From: Adiantum capillus-veneris
Taxonomy: Eukaryota > Streptophyta > Polypodiopsida > Polypodiales > Pteridaceae
Length of the DNA stretch: 64,000 nt
Direction of reading: 5' to 3'
Assembly: GCA_014529385.2 (NCBI GenBank)
Contig: CM043967.1
Location: 135,231,182 to 135,295,181, forward strand
The notes under the pieces are model-generated. The model searched no databases. It was given only the letters and a program-made list of their open reading frames with translations, and was not told the DNA's origin. The translations under genes and the position numbers were made by a program. Below, piece after piece: positions 42,241-52,985 of this stretch. Position 1 is the stretch's first letter. Each line of letters begins with the position of its first letter.

Positions 42241-43242
42241 CTAAATCAAATCAGCCTCATCACCTGTCCGATCCTTCTTCTTCTTAGTAGGACTCTTTTT
42301 CTTCTTCTTATCCTCCTCATCAGATGAAATCTCTGTATCCGATTCAGCAGAAGAAGATGTACTTGACTCACAACCCGATTTAGAGTCCTTGGTTCCTCTT
42401 TTCCTAGACTTGGCCATGCCCAGCCTTTTCTCAACTCTAGATGCATCCTGTACCAGGTTATTAAAACCACCTGCAATATCAATGCTGGCCACAAGATTAT
42501 TTATACCACTTCTCAAGCCTTTCAAAAGATAATCAGCTAACATTTCATCAGTGGGCCTTTCATTTCCCTGTAACCTTTCAACAAAAATCCTGAATTTCTG
42601 AGCAAAATCCTCTACAAGCATTGTACCTTGTTGGATACGATGTAGCTTTCTTAAAATATATGTAGGAGTTTTCTCCTTTTTGAGTCTTTGTAAAAAGGAC
42701 ATACTAAGGCATTATAAGTAGGAAAATGAGCCATACCATATGGGCTAAACCAACTCATGGACTTACCTTCCAATGTAGCTGCAAATTGTTGTAGTTTGAT
42801 AGGATCCGGGTACATCACCTGATATCCACTAGCTTGCCATCTCGTTTCAAATTGCACCACGTGACAATGTGCATCTTCTTTGGACATCCTCTGGACTTTA
42901 TTGATCTAATCTTCGGGTTAGGAGGTGGCTGAGCCATGGGAATAGGATTTGGGATTCTTGTATGTCTTTGCCTGTTAGAAACCCTCAGTGGGTCAAAGTG
43001 GAGTCGCCTTGTACTTCTTGCAGGTCCTCCTGTCAAGAGTAACGCCCCAACAAATTACCCACTACCCTTCCCTCTAGTGCACCAGAACTCTCCTCACTAG
43101 GATTCAACAGTGGTTCATCAGGTGGTGGATCAATTCCATCATCTTCAGGAATGCCATCATAATGAAATGGATCTCTATTGCCTGCCCTGGCCTGAGCCCT
43201 TGTATAATATATGTGAGAGTGTCTTTTACCCCTCTTAGACAT
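42241..43242 (-). pseudogene. Element K gag
   Basis: It starts at the ATG at 43,240-43,242 (MSKRGKRHSHIYYTRAQA), about 70 bp inside the primer site. Four pieces, each reached by a -1 phase change, carry a Pro-rich N-terminal region and then a gag core (FETRWQASGYQ, LEGKSMSWF, then YILRKLHRIQQG, FRIFVERLQG). A Ser/Asp/Lys-rich tail ends in long Lys runs. Confidence 0.8.
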
Positions 43243-43310
43243 TCATCATCCAAGAAAAACATCCATACACAAAAGAAGAATACCTGACAATTGCTGACGT
43301 AAAGAGAACA

Positions 43311-43328
43311 TAGCCCATAGGATCGCCA
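43311..43328 (-). promoter_or_regulatory. Probable primer-binding site of element K
   Basis: The minus strand reads TGGCGATCCTATGGGCTA two bases inside the LTR end. The TGGCG start is as expected but I could not assign a tRNA with confidence. Confidence 0.55.
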
Positions 43329-43330
43329 AA

Positions 43331-43738
43331 TGTGTTGTGGTTCATCAACACAGAGACAACTGAATCATCATACTACCCTTAACCTCACCTAACTCAGAAT
43401 TACATTCAGAAACAGTGAAGTATTACACATAATATATGAGATGAGACAAGAAGTAGCTCAAAACAGGATTAAAAAATGCTTCATTCATCAAGGAAAAAAC
43501 TACAAACTCATCCTTTTACAGTCGGATCCTTCACAGAGCGCAAAACACACCTATAGCTACTTCACCAGAAACTGGTATAACAACCTCAGTCTTGATACAA
43601 ACTAATTGTTAAATATCTGATTCACCACAATCTGACTGACTACAATCCGATTCATTACAATCTGACAGAGCATATCAGAGTAATTAGCAAAACATATCCG
43701 ACTTACTACTAAATTGACATGTTGATGTGCTGTCAACA
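43331..43738 (-). repeat. 5' LTR of element K (408 bp)
   Basis: On the minus strand it runs from TGTTGACAGCAC to CCACAACACA. It is much shorter than the LTRs of A, B and C. Right of 43,738 the DNA changes to the RNase H frame of H on the other strand. Confidence 0.8.
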
Positions 43739-43743
43739 AGGTA

Positions 43744-44235
43744 GTGCGGGAAAAGAAAGTCGAGACTCTTGCCATCTCTAATGCTTCACTGTTATACTTT
43801 GATGGTTCTTATCAAAGAATTCATGATGCTGCTTCAGGAGGCATTGTTATTTATGAAGCACGAGGGAAGCTTATGAGGAAGCAAGGGCTAAAATTTGATG
43901 CCAAAAGTAACAATGAAGTAGAATACATAGCTCTTGAAGGTGGTTTGCATATTTGCTTACAATTCCGAATTAGATGCTTACAAATTAAAGGAGATGCTTT
44001 GTTGTTTGTGAAGCAAGTGTTGGGAGTATGGAAAAATAAGAACCCTAAACTGAAAAAATTATGCTTCAAAGTGAAAGCGTTGCTCAAAATCCTTGAAACA
44101 TGGAGTTTGCAGCATATTGAGAGGTCTCAAAATGAAGAAGCTCATGATGCTGCCCAAGAGATGATCACTTGTGTGTTTGTGGTAAAGGCAGATGCTCCTT
44201 TATATCATGGGAGGGAAATCTATCAGAGGAAGTGA
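43744..44235 (+). pseudogene. Element H second RNase H (Tat-type)
   Basis: About 163 residues. LYFDGSYQRIHDAASGGIVI carries the first Asp, NNEVEYIALEGGL the Glu, and the region IKGDALLFVKQVLG the second Asp; HIERSQNEEAHDAAQEM closes the domain. This is the extra RNase H between the ordinary one and integrase, known in Tat-group retrotransposons. It is truncated upstream by K and continues into the integrase through a -1 phase change. Confidence 0.85.
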
Positions 44236-45598
44236 TTTTTCTATTGACAGGTGTTCTACTTGACGGTTTATCGCCTTCTAAAAAGTATGCGTTCATAAGG
44301 AAAGCCAGGAAATACAACATGCTTGATGATGTGCTTTACATGAAAGGAGGTGATTTGGTTTTGTGTCGTGTGCCTTGGAAAGAGGAAATTTACAAAATCT
44401 TGGAAGAAAATAATGAGGGATTTTGTGGAGGCCATTTTGCTATAAAGATCATGTTGCTAAGGTCTTGCAAGAAGGTTATGTATGGCCAAGTATTCAACAA
44501 GATGTTAATCATTGGTGCAACTCGTGTTTGCCTTATCAGTGGATGGGAAAGAGAATTTTGAAGCCTGAATTGCGAAAGACAATTCTAGCTTTTGACATGT
44601 TTGAGAAATGGGGTCTTGATGCCATAGGACCCTTACCTATGACTAGCAAAAGAAATGCTTACATCTTGACAACAATGGATTATTTGTCACGATGGATAGA
44701 AGCCAAGATTGTCAAACAGATTACCAGTAAAGAGGATGGGGAAATTTTTTTATGAGTACATATGTTGCAATTTGGTGTGCCACTAGAGCTACTTTTTGAT
44801 AGAGGACCAAGATTTAGAGGAGAGTTGTTTGATGTTTTATGCAAAAAGCTCAATATACAGAATAGGTACAATTCTCCCTATTATCCACAATAATACAATG
44901 GTCTTAATGAAAGGTTCAATGGAGAGTTGGTAAACATCTTGACAAAGATGACTCAAAAACATGGGAAGTCTTGGGATTTAGAGTTGCCTTGTGCATTATG
45001 GGCCTACAGAACTGCTATCAAAACGAGCACATGATTTTCCCCTTACCATTTGGTTTATGGTAAGGAAGCTTTATTGCCAATTGAAGTGGAAATTCTTGCT
45101 CTCAAGTTGTTGTCATTCGAAGATGAGGAGCAAATAAAAGCATGGCAGAAAAGGTTATTGGATTTACAATGCTTACAATTCGATAGAGTTTTAGCTTTGA
45201 GTTACTATGAGGAAGTGTCAAAGAAGGCTCAACTAAAAGCCAATGAATGCGTGGAGGATAAGAAAATTCAAAAGGGTGATTTGGTGTTTCGATACAATAG
45301 TAAGTTGGACAATACCTTTCAGAAGAAGTTTCAAATCAAATGGGAGGGTCCTTTTACTGTTGTGAATAAATTTGATAATGACACATAACAGTTGGTAGAT
45401 TTGGGTGGTGCACAACATAAATATCGTGTTAATGGTTATAGATTGAAGAAGTATTTGGCGCATTTGATGAAAATTGTGACATATGAAATGTTATCAATGG
45501 AGGGAGACAATGTTGAGGCATCGAAGGATGTAGATGAGGTTTCTGGGGATGAAATGCAGCAGTTGTTCACCCTAGGGACCTCTGCTTGTCATGAATGA
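44169..45598 (+). pseudogene. Element H integrase
   Basis: In several phases. The zinc module includes CRVPWKEE, GGHFAIK and CNSCLPYQW. The core starts at EKWGLDAIGPLPM with YILTTMDYLSRWIEAK, continues through a T-run phase slip near 44,750, and reaches DRGPRF and the NERFN region near 44,900. The C-terminal part (45,050-45,598) is open apart from a TAA at 45,386-45,388 and has GDLVFRYNSKLD, WEGPFTVV and VNGYRLKKYL. Two other stops lie at about 44,892 and 45,033. Confidence 0.82.
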
Positions 45599-46853
45599 CT
45601 AAGTAGGCAAGGAGGGGTTGGCAAGCTATGTCAGACATTTTTTGGGTGAAAATAAAGTCACTGATCTATGCTAAAAAGCTTGCCCACTAGCTTCGAGTAC
45701 ATATGTGTACATAGTGCTTTGAGTCTTAAGAGTGCTCTTGTAAAAATTCATGTACAAAGGCTTGGTTCTACTAAGTTATTTGCTAGAGTTTTGGGTTGGT
45801 TGAACTTTCAAAAGATGGTTTTCAATGAGCATTATCATTTGTGTTTGATAGCCTGTGAATCGGACTCATACATCATGAGTTACATGCATTTCAAGTGGCG
45901 GTTCCTTAATTAAAAAGTGGTTGTGGATGCATGCGAGGAAAGGAAAGTGGGCCGATTTGATGAATTTAATTAGAAATGATGTGATCAAGGATTTCTGAAG
46001 ATAGTGACGTGATAAGCTCCGAGCCGTGCTTTACGGCGTCACATTTGATACTCGGAGTCATCCACCATGACTCCGCCAAGATTGCTCGGTGTGGGGAGCA
46101 AAACAAAAAATTAGTGTGCTTAGGAGGATGGTGCCAACTGGTAATGGAGTAATCCACATGGGGGGGAGCAAGTGGAAAATGGGGGGTATAAGGGGGGGAG
46201 TGAGTACCCCCTAAGGTTGAATCAAAGGGGGTAATGGAGCTCTCTTGCCTTGCCCATGGGGCTCGTGGACTTTGGGGGAGGAAAGGGAACCCATTCTCAA
46301 TTCACACACCCTGCCCAGGCGCCTGGTCAAGTTTTTGGTCCCTTGGACACTTCCCCCTACCCCTTTCCTTGGTCAAAAAGTGACCGACATGCCATTTTTA
46401 CCCAAATAAGGCCCAAAATGAGCCAACCAAAAGGGGCCTACAAGGAGAGTCATGTGGGCTAAGAGGAGAGAGAAAACCCCTTGGGATAAGAGCCAAAAAG
46501 ATTCCCTTTTTAATAGTTGCAATTCTCTGCACACTCTTTTGGCTTACATAGACTAGTTGTTTTGGAGCTTTTGAGAGATACCCCATCTTCAAAAGCTTGT
46601 AACCCTCTCGTTTGTTGTTGGAATCAAGAATATGATACTCTACGGAGGTCTACACAACACAAGATTCGTCTTTATGGTCTTGGTTTTTAGTAATTTTAAT
46701 CATAGTTTGGGTTAGAGCTATTTCCCGCCCGACTTTACAGTTGTTCACCATAGGTGTTTTTTGCAGCTTTATGGTGTTTCTTTCTGATGGTGTGGAGTGC
46801 GCAAGGCTATAGAGGTTCTCATTTTACTTCTTGTTTGCACGCAAACAGCGACA
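45599..46853 (+). repeat. 3' noncoding region and 3' LTR of element H
   Basis: No coding frame. A G-rich segment (46,150-46,200) surrounds a TATA box (TATAAG, 46,187-46,192), so an LTR promoter lies here. The right edge is CA at 46,853. I cannot fix the left edge of the LTR because its partner is not in the window. Confidence 0.6.
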
Positions 46854-47305
46854 TTGACCTTCTTGAGATCCATGCACACTCTGCGTTTCCCATTCGTTTT
46901 TGGCACAATCACTATCGAAGAAACCCATTCTGAGTGCTCAATAGGGTATATGAATCCGCATTTCACAAGCTTTTGAATCTCTTCTTGAACGATCTTTGCA
47001 TATTTAGGATTCATTGGATAGGGTCATTACTAAAATGGTTTAGCCATGCTATTCATGGGGATTGTGTGTTGTACCACGGAAGGTGGAACACCTTTCATAT
47101 CATGATATGTCCAAGCAAATATATCCCTGAATTGCTTGAGAAGCTCTTTAAGAACACACTCCTCAGTCTCTATCAGATCTTGGGCAATGAAAACATGTTT
47201 GGACTCTTCTCTTGGGTCTGCTAACTCTATTTCCTTAACTATCGCTAGACCGTCATAAACTCCATTGCTTCCATCGATAGGTTTTCTTTGAACATTTGTA
47301 TACAC
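46854..47305 (-). pseudogene. Element G RT N-terminal part
   Basis: From VFIAQDLIETEE and FRDIFAWTYHDMKGV to HSEWVSSIVIVPKTNGKRR and CMDLKKVN, matching the start of RT in element A (FAWSYKDLKGV, DWVSPIVVVPKKNGKLR). A stop separates two pieces in the same phase. The frame then ends at the H LTR. Confidence 0.85.
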
Positions 47306-47919
47306 AACCTTACGTTCCTATGTGGTGTAGGATTTAAAATGTTCAGGTGCAGGGTGTAAGTCTGTGGGATCTTGTTGTTCTGTGGACTGTGATTTCAACT
47401 CCGATTCCTTTTGTTGTTGAGCTAACTCTCGATTTTGTCGTCTCCCTAGGTTACGACTCAATCTTTGGCTTCTCTGTAGCCTCTAGTTGTGCGATGTCAA
47501 TGGGTTGTGGATTACACCATATAACGCTTTGAAGGTATTCACCCTAGTTATCTACCAAATTCTGATGAGCATCACATCCCCCTATCTAATTAGGCCATTC
47601 TACGATAGATTTATTTTCATTTATTATAGCACACATATTTGCTCGATATCTTCGCCTCTTATATCTCTTTCTCTTCTTGTCTAATTTTCGATTATGGCAG
47701 ATCTCTAGTGAAGAGTCACTAGATGAATCGCTACTTGTGTCTTCTGCTCCCTTGGATAGATTGTTATCTAGGGTACCATTGGGCCTGAATGGTTTGTCCC
47801 CACATTTTCACTAAGATAAAACTCAGATTCTTTGTCCTCGATGTCAATTTCAATCGATGGTTCTGACCCCAAATCGTGTGGGCTATAGTCGTGTGAGATG
47901 CTACTGGTTCCAGTGCCAG
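47306..47919 (-). other. Element G linker region, no readable frame
   Basis: It corresponds to the basic linker before RT in element A but is too decayed to annotate. Only short Lys/Gln-rich pieces can be read. Nothing else is seen. Confidence 0.5.
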
Positions 47920-48114
47920 TCAAACCTTTATCTTGTAGGTGTCATCAGAAGCTATATGCATTGCTTCTAGTATATTTAAGGATACAAGTGGTGGAATTTC
48001 ATCCCCCTCATGTGTTACCCAGGTCATCCCCCTGTTTCCCCAAGTGTCTATGGTTGTTGCTAAGTGGACCCAATCCACATTGTCCGACTCAGTCATCCCA
48101 GGTAGTACATCCAT
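47920..48114 (-). pseudogene. Element G protease-RT linker domain
   Basis: About 64 residues with VDWVHLATTIDTWGN and later EGDEIPPLVSLNIL. This aligns with FEPLEWTHILATLDV...GYDVVP of A and FEPFEWTQILATMDV...GYDIIP of B. It directly follows the N-terminal half of the protease, so the protease C-terminal half is deleted in G. Confidence 0.7.
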
Positions 48115-48998
48115 ATAATAGGTTTAACAATAGACCCATTGGCCATCTTTACTACTATGGTTGTGGTCCCAAGATGAGGTCTTCCCATAATTTCCCAACA
48201 ATTTTTAGTCACAATGCTAATCCCAGTGTCACAATCAAGGATTCCCTTCATAGTTAATCCCTTGGTAGTGATTGGTATGGTTGCATTGGATTCATCGCCC
48301 TCAAAGTATTGTCCCAACTTGTTAACATGTAATTCTACAACAAGGTTCTCATCTAGGTTGATTGTGGATCAAGTGTTCCTCCTCTATTGGCATCTCCCAG
48401 CTCCATCCATCTGTCCAAATTGTGGTAGCCCGACCGTTGGTTCTCCATTGAGGAAAGCTCGAAGAGCTAAGAATAGCTCAAGGTCTCCATATAGTTTGGA
48501 CATGATGGTGGTTCTAACTTTTGAAGCCATGAAATCCATCAATTTGGCAATATTTTACGACACATTTCGGGCTTCAATCCCTTGATGTGGGGAAGATGGG
48601 ATCTCCATTTCTTTGATAGGGTCAGGTAGTCCCTCTGTAAACATTCTTTCCAACAAGAAGTGAGTACGCCCACTTTCCCATGACTCTAAGTCACTTTCTT
48701 CTTGGATGATGGCCAGGGGTCTATGGACTTGGTGAGGTTGTTGTTGTGTAGGGAACAATGTATCTGTAATTTGGATCTGCCTAGGTGCTGGTTCTAGATC
48801 ACTTTCAGTATCTTCTACAAAACTCCTTAATTGCTTGACTTGCTCGATCTCCTCTATAGGGTTTGGATAAGTTCCTATCTTCTTCTTGGATCTTGGCCAT
48901 TGTAGCTCATGAGGATCTTCCTTGTTTGTTTCTTTCTTAGTGGTTGTTTTGGTCTCCATGGTTTCACCTAAATCAGAATCCTCTTCAACGTTGTTCAT
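48093..48998 (-). pseudogene. Element G gag spacer and N-terminal half of protease
   Basis: A single phase with stops at about 48,555 and further ones to 48,350. A Glu/Gln/Pro-rich spacer leads to GQYFEGDESNATIPI and the protease active-site region GILDCDTGISIVTKNCW, matching GEYCEGEEGNTTLPV and AILDSGAGVAIATKEIW of A. The site reads DCDTG, so its fidelity is uncertain. The second half of the protease is missing. Confidence 0.75.
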
Positions 48999-49076
48999 AT
49001 ATATGGGGTCGTCACCAGTCCCTATGTTGGTCTTTGAACTGGGGTCTGACTTCGCTGCTTTTTGAAATCTCTTCCT

Positions 49077-49441
49077 TCATGTTTTCTTCTTCTTTTGAGA
49101 TTGGGCAATTGATGCCGTGTCTCTTTCTTCAAGAATATAATTTTGTTTTTGGAGCATCGATTGTGTGAGTACGTTTATTGGTACCACAGGTGTACTTTGT
49201 GATGGCTCCTCGGTAACCTCAATCAAGTTTAATGGCGTGATGTTTGGTTCATTTGGATTATTTGGACATTGGGCAATCGAATGATCTATGCCACATTGAT
49301 TACACATGAGCATCAGCATTGTAGACGTGCTCGCTTGATTAGTTTGCATTAGTGTGGCGTTCTTTTCTAGCCTAATCGGACACTCGGCCACACGATCTGG
49401 ACCTCCACACTCATAGCATTGAAGAGGTGATCTCTTCGCAA
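49077..49441 (-). pseudogene. Element G gag zinc-knuckle region
   Basis: It opens at the C junction with CYECGGPDRVAEC, then CNQCGIDHSIAQC, matching the paired Cys/His clusters near residue 800 of A gag. It is in the same phase as the downstream spacer, with one stop between. The rest of gag lay to the right and was separated by C. Confidence 0.78.
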
Positions 49442-50358
49442 TGTTAAGAGAAAATCGAATGGGCGTTCACCTGGCTGCAGACACGTAGCCGGACACCACA
49501 TTTTTACTCTATTACTTTCCCGATCTAGTGTAGTGATACTTTGTGTAAATTCTAATTCCAGAGTAGCAAGTCAATTCCATGAGTTGTAATGCTGTCATGA
49601 TAGTTGTAAAAGTCCAAGTGAACTGGCCACTGGCCATTTAGAAAGCCCTAGGTATAAAGGTCAATAATTTTAATGTGAAAAGAGGCTTATCTTTGGAGAA
49701 GAAGAAAGGAGCTCTGAAAACGTACGCTCAAGCTACGAAGCTGCTCCACCTTGTAATCATCGCAACTAATGAATGTGTAATCAAATTTTAGTTTTGAAAC
49801 TTGCATTGTGTTTCTCTCTCTTTGCTCTTCTTTCAAGTGTAAGCATTGTCAATTTTGTTGAGGTTTGCGGCTACACGTTAGTGAGCCTAATCTTCAGATT
49901 TGAGTGCTTAAATCATTGTTTTTAGTCATTTTGACCATAGCAGAGTGTTCCTAGACCATAGGAAGACCTTTCTAGACCGATCTTTTGCACTTTTCAGGAC
50001 CTTTTTCATGATGGCTTGTGATTTTGATACCTTGTTGGATTGCAACTAGACTTGGTAGGATAGTGCCCCAACGTGTCTTAGACCTCCTCCTAAGGTTTTG
50101 ATGCATTTTGAGTCCGTTCGAGTGCCGAAATGGCGTGATGACCTAGAGCTATGAGAAAGGACATGTTGAGATTTTCCTGATCATTGAGTGTTGGTCTGCT
50201 TGTAGAGTTGTTGTGTTTTCTTGTTAAGGTTCCTTCTTGAGATTGACGATCTCAAAGAGTCTCTGTGCCCCGTCTGAGTCACTTCCCTGAGTATTGACAT
50301 TATGTTAGTACCAAAAAGCTATGCTGCAAACGTCCGTCGTCGCGGTGACCCGCTAACA
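49442..50358 (+). repeat. 5' LTR of element C (917 bp)
   Basis: It runs from TGTTAAGAGAAAATCG to GACCCGCTAACA, immediately before the primer site. The TATA box is at 49,653-49,658. The left edge is set by where the G gag frame stops and TG begins. Confidence 0.8.
49653..49658 (+). promoter_or_regulatory. TATA box of the C LTR
   Basis: TATAAA in the context AGGTATAAAGGTC, about 210 bp from the LTR start, as in the A LTR. Confidence 0.7.
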
Positions 50359-50359
50359 T

Positions 50360-50377
50360 TGGCGCCATTCTCGTGGA
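50360..50377 (+). promoter_or_regulatory. Primer-binding site of element C (tRNA-Asp-like, degenerate)
   Basis: TGGCGCCATTCTCGTGGA, one base inside the LTR end. The first seven bases are exact for tRNA-Asp and four later positions differ. Confidence 0.7.
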
Positions 50378-50900
50378 TATGATCCTTAGATGGTGAGTGA
50401 CCTAGTGCGTATTTAGAGCGTTCTTTTTCTAAGATTTGTATCTCCATTTCATTTACACCTTAGCAGTGAAGTAGCTAGACACGAGGTTTAGTGGTTGGTA
50501 GAGTCTAGAAGTTGAGGACTTGCTAGATCTATTCTTGAGAAGTAAACAGGGTTGTGAGTGAGATAGCCAAAAGCATTTCATTCTCCAATTTTCTCGATGC
50601 TTTCATAGTGCTGTACATTTTCCATTTCGACTTTATTTTGTACCGTTTTGTTTGTTTTTGTGTCATGTTCATTTCAATACTTAGAAGTAGGGTAAGTAGA
50701 AACTACCACCATCAAATTTGGGCTAAAATATTGAGGGAAAAAAGGGTGAAAACCATATTTTGACCGAAATGATCGTAACTCAAAAATTCTAAAAATTTGA
50801 TGGTAGAGACCTCAAAAGTGATCCAAATTCAAAAATTTGTGGATCAAGGGCATCAGCAGACTCTTTAGAAGCAATCTGGAAAGTTTAGCAAGATTCTGTG

Positions 50901-52780
50901 GAGGAACATGGATCGCGATCCATGTACCTCAGAGACCAATTTTGCAGGAAAGTGGCTAGTTAGAGTGTACATTAGTGGGAAAGTGCTTTGATCAAGTTTG
51001 CTTGAGAGAAAAACTCAGAAATCACATCAAAATTGGCTGTTAGGGCAAAAATAGTAAAATAAGCAGTGCAAACACAAAATTTGGGAATTTTTAGCTTTTT
51101 GGGATCCAAATTCAAAAAGGGGTGAGGTTTGGCTCTACACGGCATAGAGAACCAGCATAACAAAATTCATGAAAAAATGTTGTCAAACATGGATCGCGAT
51201 CCATGTACCTTTTGACATTTGGGGATGATATTTGACAAGTACATCCCTGATAACTAGTGGAACAACTTTGCCAAAAGGGACCATGTCATAAAATTATAAA
51301 AAGTTGGTCAAAATAGCCAAATACAAAAACTAGTCAAAAATCTCAAGACAGATAGAAAAACTTGCTTTTGAATGACAAAAACTAGTCCAAATCCAAAACT
51401 TTTGATACCACAACATCTAGTAAACATGCTGATCCTAATGGTACCAAGAAAAGTCAATTTGGCTTTCAAACATGGATGCGATCCATGTACCTCATGAAAA
51501 AAAAATGAATTTTTTTTCATGGATGCGATCCATGTACCTCATGAAAAAAATGTGAAATTTTTCTGGTTGAGATTTGAGCTGTGGATAGCTGACACATGGA
51601 CAAACAACTTTCCCAAAAGAACTATATGCAAAAAAGTTATAAAAAGTGGTCAAAAGAGCCAAAAACACAACATTGTCAAAACAGTTACAACAAATTGTAG
51701 AAGTCAATTTTGGTAGGGCAAAATTGATCCAAATCCAAAAAGATTTGTGGAGCAAGCTACAAACATCATAATTTATCAACACACCAAAGATCAAGTCCAA
51801 AAGTGGTGGAACATGGATCGCGATCCATGTACCCCTGAGAAATTTTTAGACAAAACCTTTTTCAATCTGTAGCAGAGACCATTGTGAACAAAAGTCCCCA
51901 AAGAATTTTTGTCAAAAAAGTTCAAAAAGTGGGTGAAAAGAGCCAAAAGGAGTTCAAGGTAAAAACCCTCAAATAGACCTAGGGATTGACTTTTGCATGA
52001 CCTAAACAAGTCCAAATCACACAAAAACCATATAGCAAGGATCAGGAGACCAAGGGCAAGCTGTGTGTCAAGTTTAAGAGAAATCTGACACATAGGTACA
52101 TGGATTGCGATCCATGTTCCTTTGTCACAGACTGATACCATATTTGCACCATAGCTAGAGGACATCACAAGGAATCTAGTGGTCTTTTCAAAATGAAATT
52201 TGGATATAAAAAACTAGACCAGAATCTTAAAACTGGCAAGTACTTTGCGCAAGTGCCATAATTGACCTAATTTTCAATCCAGAGGTCCATTTTCAAAAAA
52301 CTTGATACCATAGGATCTCATAATCATGCTGATTTTGATGGCACAAAAAAAGTCAATTTGGGTCCCAAACATGGATCACGATCCATGTACCCATAGTGAC
52401 AGCTTAACCTAAAACTTTCCAAATCAGTAGTGCATACACAAGGAAACATATCCCTAGGTCTAGTTTGGGAAAAAATTGAACAAATTTGGGTCAAAAGGGA
52501 GCAAAATAGGTGCTAGACTAAAAACCACAGTGCATACCTAGTATTGGCCATTTGACCTATCAAACCAAGTCCATATCCAAAAAGATTTTTGATTTAGCTT
52601 GTGGACAAAGTCCTAAGAGGACAAGTCCATATGTGGTTGAACATGGATCGGGATCCATCTACCTCCACCTCAGAATTTGATGAAAATTGGTATATAATCT
52701 GCATATGACCTTGTCTACACACTTTCAAAATTTGGAAACAAAATTTGACAGAGGAACATGGATCGCGATGCATGAACCTC
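50901..52780. repeat. Palindrome array C in the leader of element C
   Basis: The half-site ACATGGATCG plus its reverse complement is a 20-bp palindrome with TCG|CGA centre. It is perfect at 50,906-50,925, 51,187-51,206 and 51,811-51,830. Variants: 51,470-51,488 and 51,517-51,535 (one centre base lost), 52,098-52,117 (CG to TG), 52,369-52,388 (CG to CA), 52,641-52,660 and 52,756-52,775 (arm changes). Spacings are 281, 283, 47, 294, 287, 271, 272 and 115 bp. The first copy extends to a 30-bp palindrome with one mismatch (50,901-50,930). Intervening DNA shows a diverged repeat; the DNA before the copies at 51,470 and 52,369 is clearly related. Confidence 0.95.
51471..51550. repeat. Local tandem duplication of a C palindrome
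   Basis: About 47 bp, from CATGGATGCGATCCATG through CCTCATGAAAAAAA, is duplicated head to tail, giving two palindromes with the same lost centre base. The duplication therefore happened after the centre mutation. Confidence 0.85.
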
Positions 52781-52985
52781 AACATAGTTGGGGTATCTAA
52801 CTTGGTGATCTTGAAGTTATACTTGAGTACATTCCAAATCTCAAGTTTGAGCTAAAAATACCTTCTAGAGACAAAGATACAAGACAAAGTTCCTGTGTTT
52901 TGGTCCTGAAACTATTTTGAGTGCTGCTTTAAGTGCAGTTCACTAAAACTGCTCTAACTTTTGATAGACAATTCCAAGTTGTGTC

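Larger units (their letters stand above)
36437..43738 (-). mobile_element. Element K: decayed Athila/Tat-like element with a 3' accessory ORF, cut by B
   Basis: A 408-bp 5' LTR (43,331-43,738), primer site, gag, zinc knuckle, protease, RT with a palm deletion, RNase H and integrase are followed by a long extra reading frame downstream of integrase. B removes the distal end at 36,436. The right LTR end (CA at 43,738) abuts the RNase H region of element H, so K inserted into H. There are many stops and phase changes; no part looks functional now. Confidence 0.85.
43739..46853 (+). mobile_element. Element H: Tat-like Ty3 element, 3' part only
   Basis: Plus-strand RNase H and integrase remnants are followed by a 3' noncoding region and an LTR ending in CA at 46,853. 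The 5' part lies beyond K, outside the window. The RNase H is of the second type found next to integrase in Tat elements. The right end abuts the broken RT of G, so H inserted into G. Confidence 0.8.
46854..49441 (-). mobile_element. Element G: fragment of an A-like element, cut by H and by C
   Basis: The minus strand reads gag zinc region, spacer, protease (N-terminal half only), linker domain and RT fingers, the same order as element A. It is cut in the RT by H (46,853) and in gag by C (49,442). The sequence is diverged from A and full of stops. It is the oldest layer of the nest visible here. Confidence 0.82.
49442..52985 (+). mobile_element. Element C: LTR and palindrome-bearing leader only
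   Basis: The plus-strand LTR (49,442-50,358), tRNA-Asp-like primer site and 2.6 kb leader with the C palindrome array are present. At about 52,985 the sequence switches to the gag start of F2 before any C gag appears. LTR length and primer site match A and B, so C belongs to the same group. It interrupts G. Confidence 0.85.

Noticed and set aside
45599-46200. Coding region after the H integrase (ORF 45,668-45,913)
   Set aside because: It has no similarity to pol or env-like proteins and lies in the expected 3' noncoding region before the H LTR.
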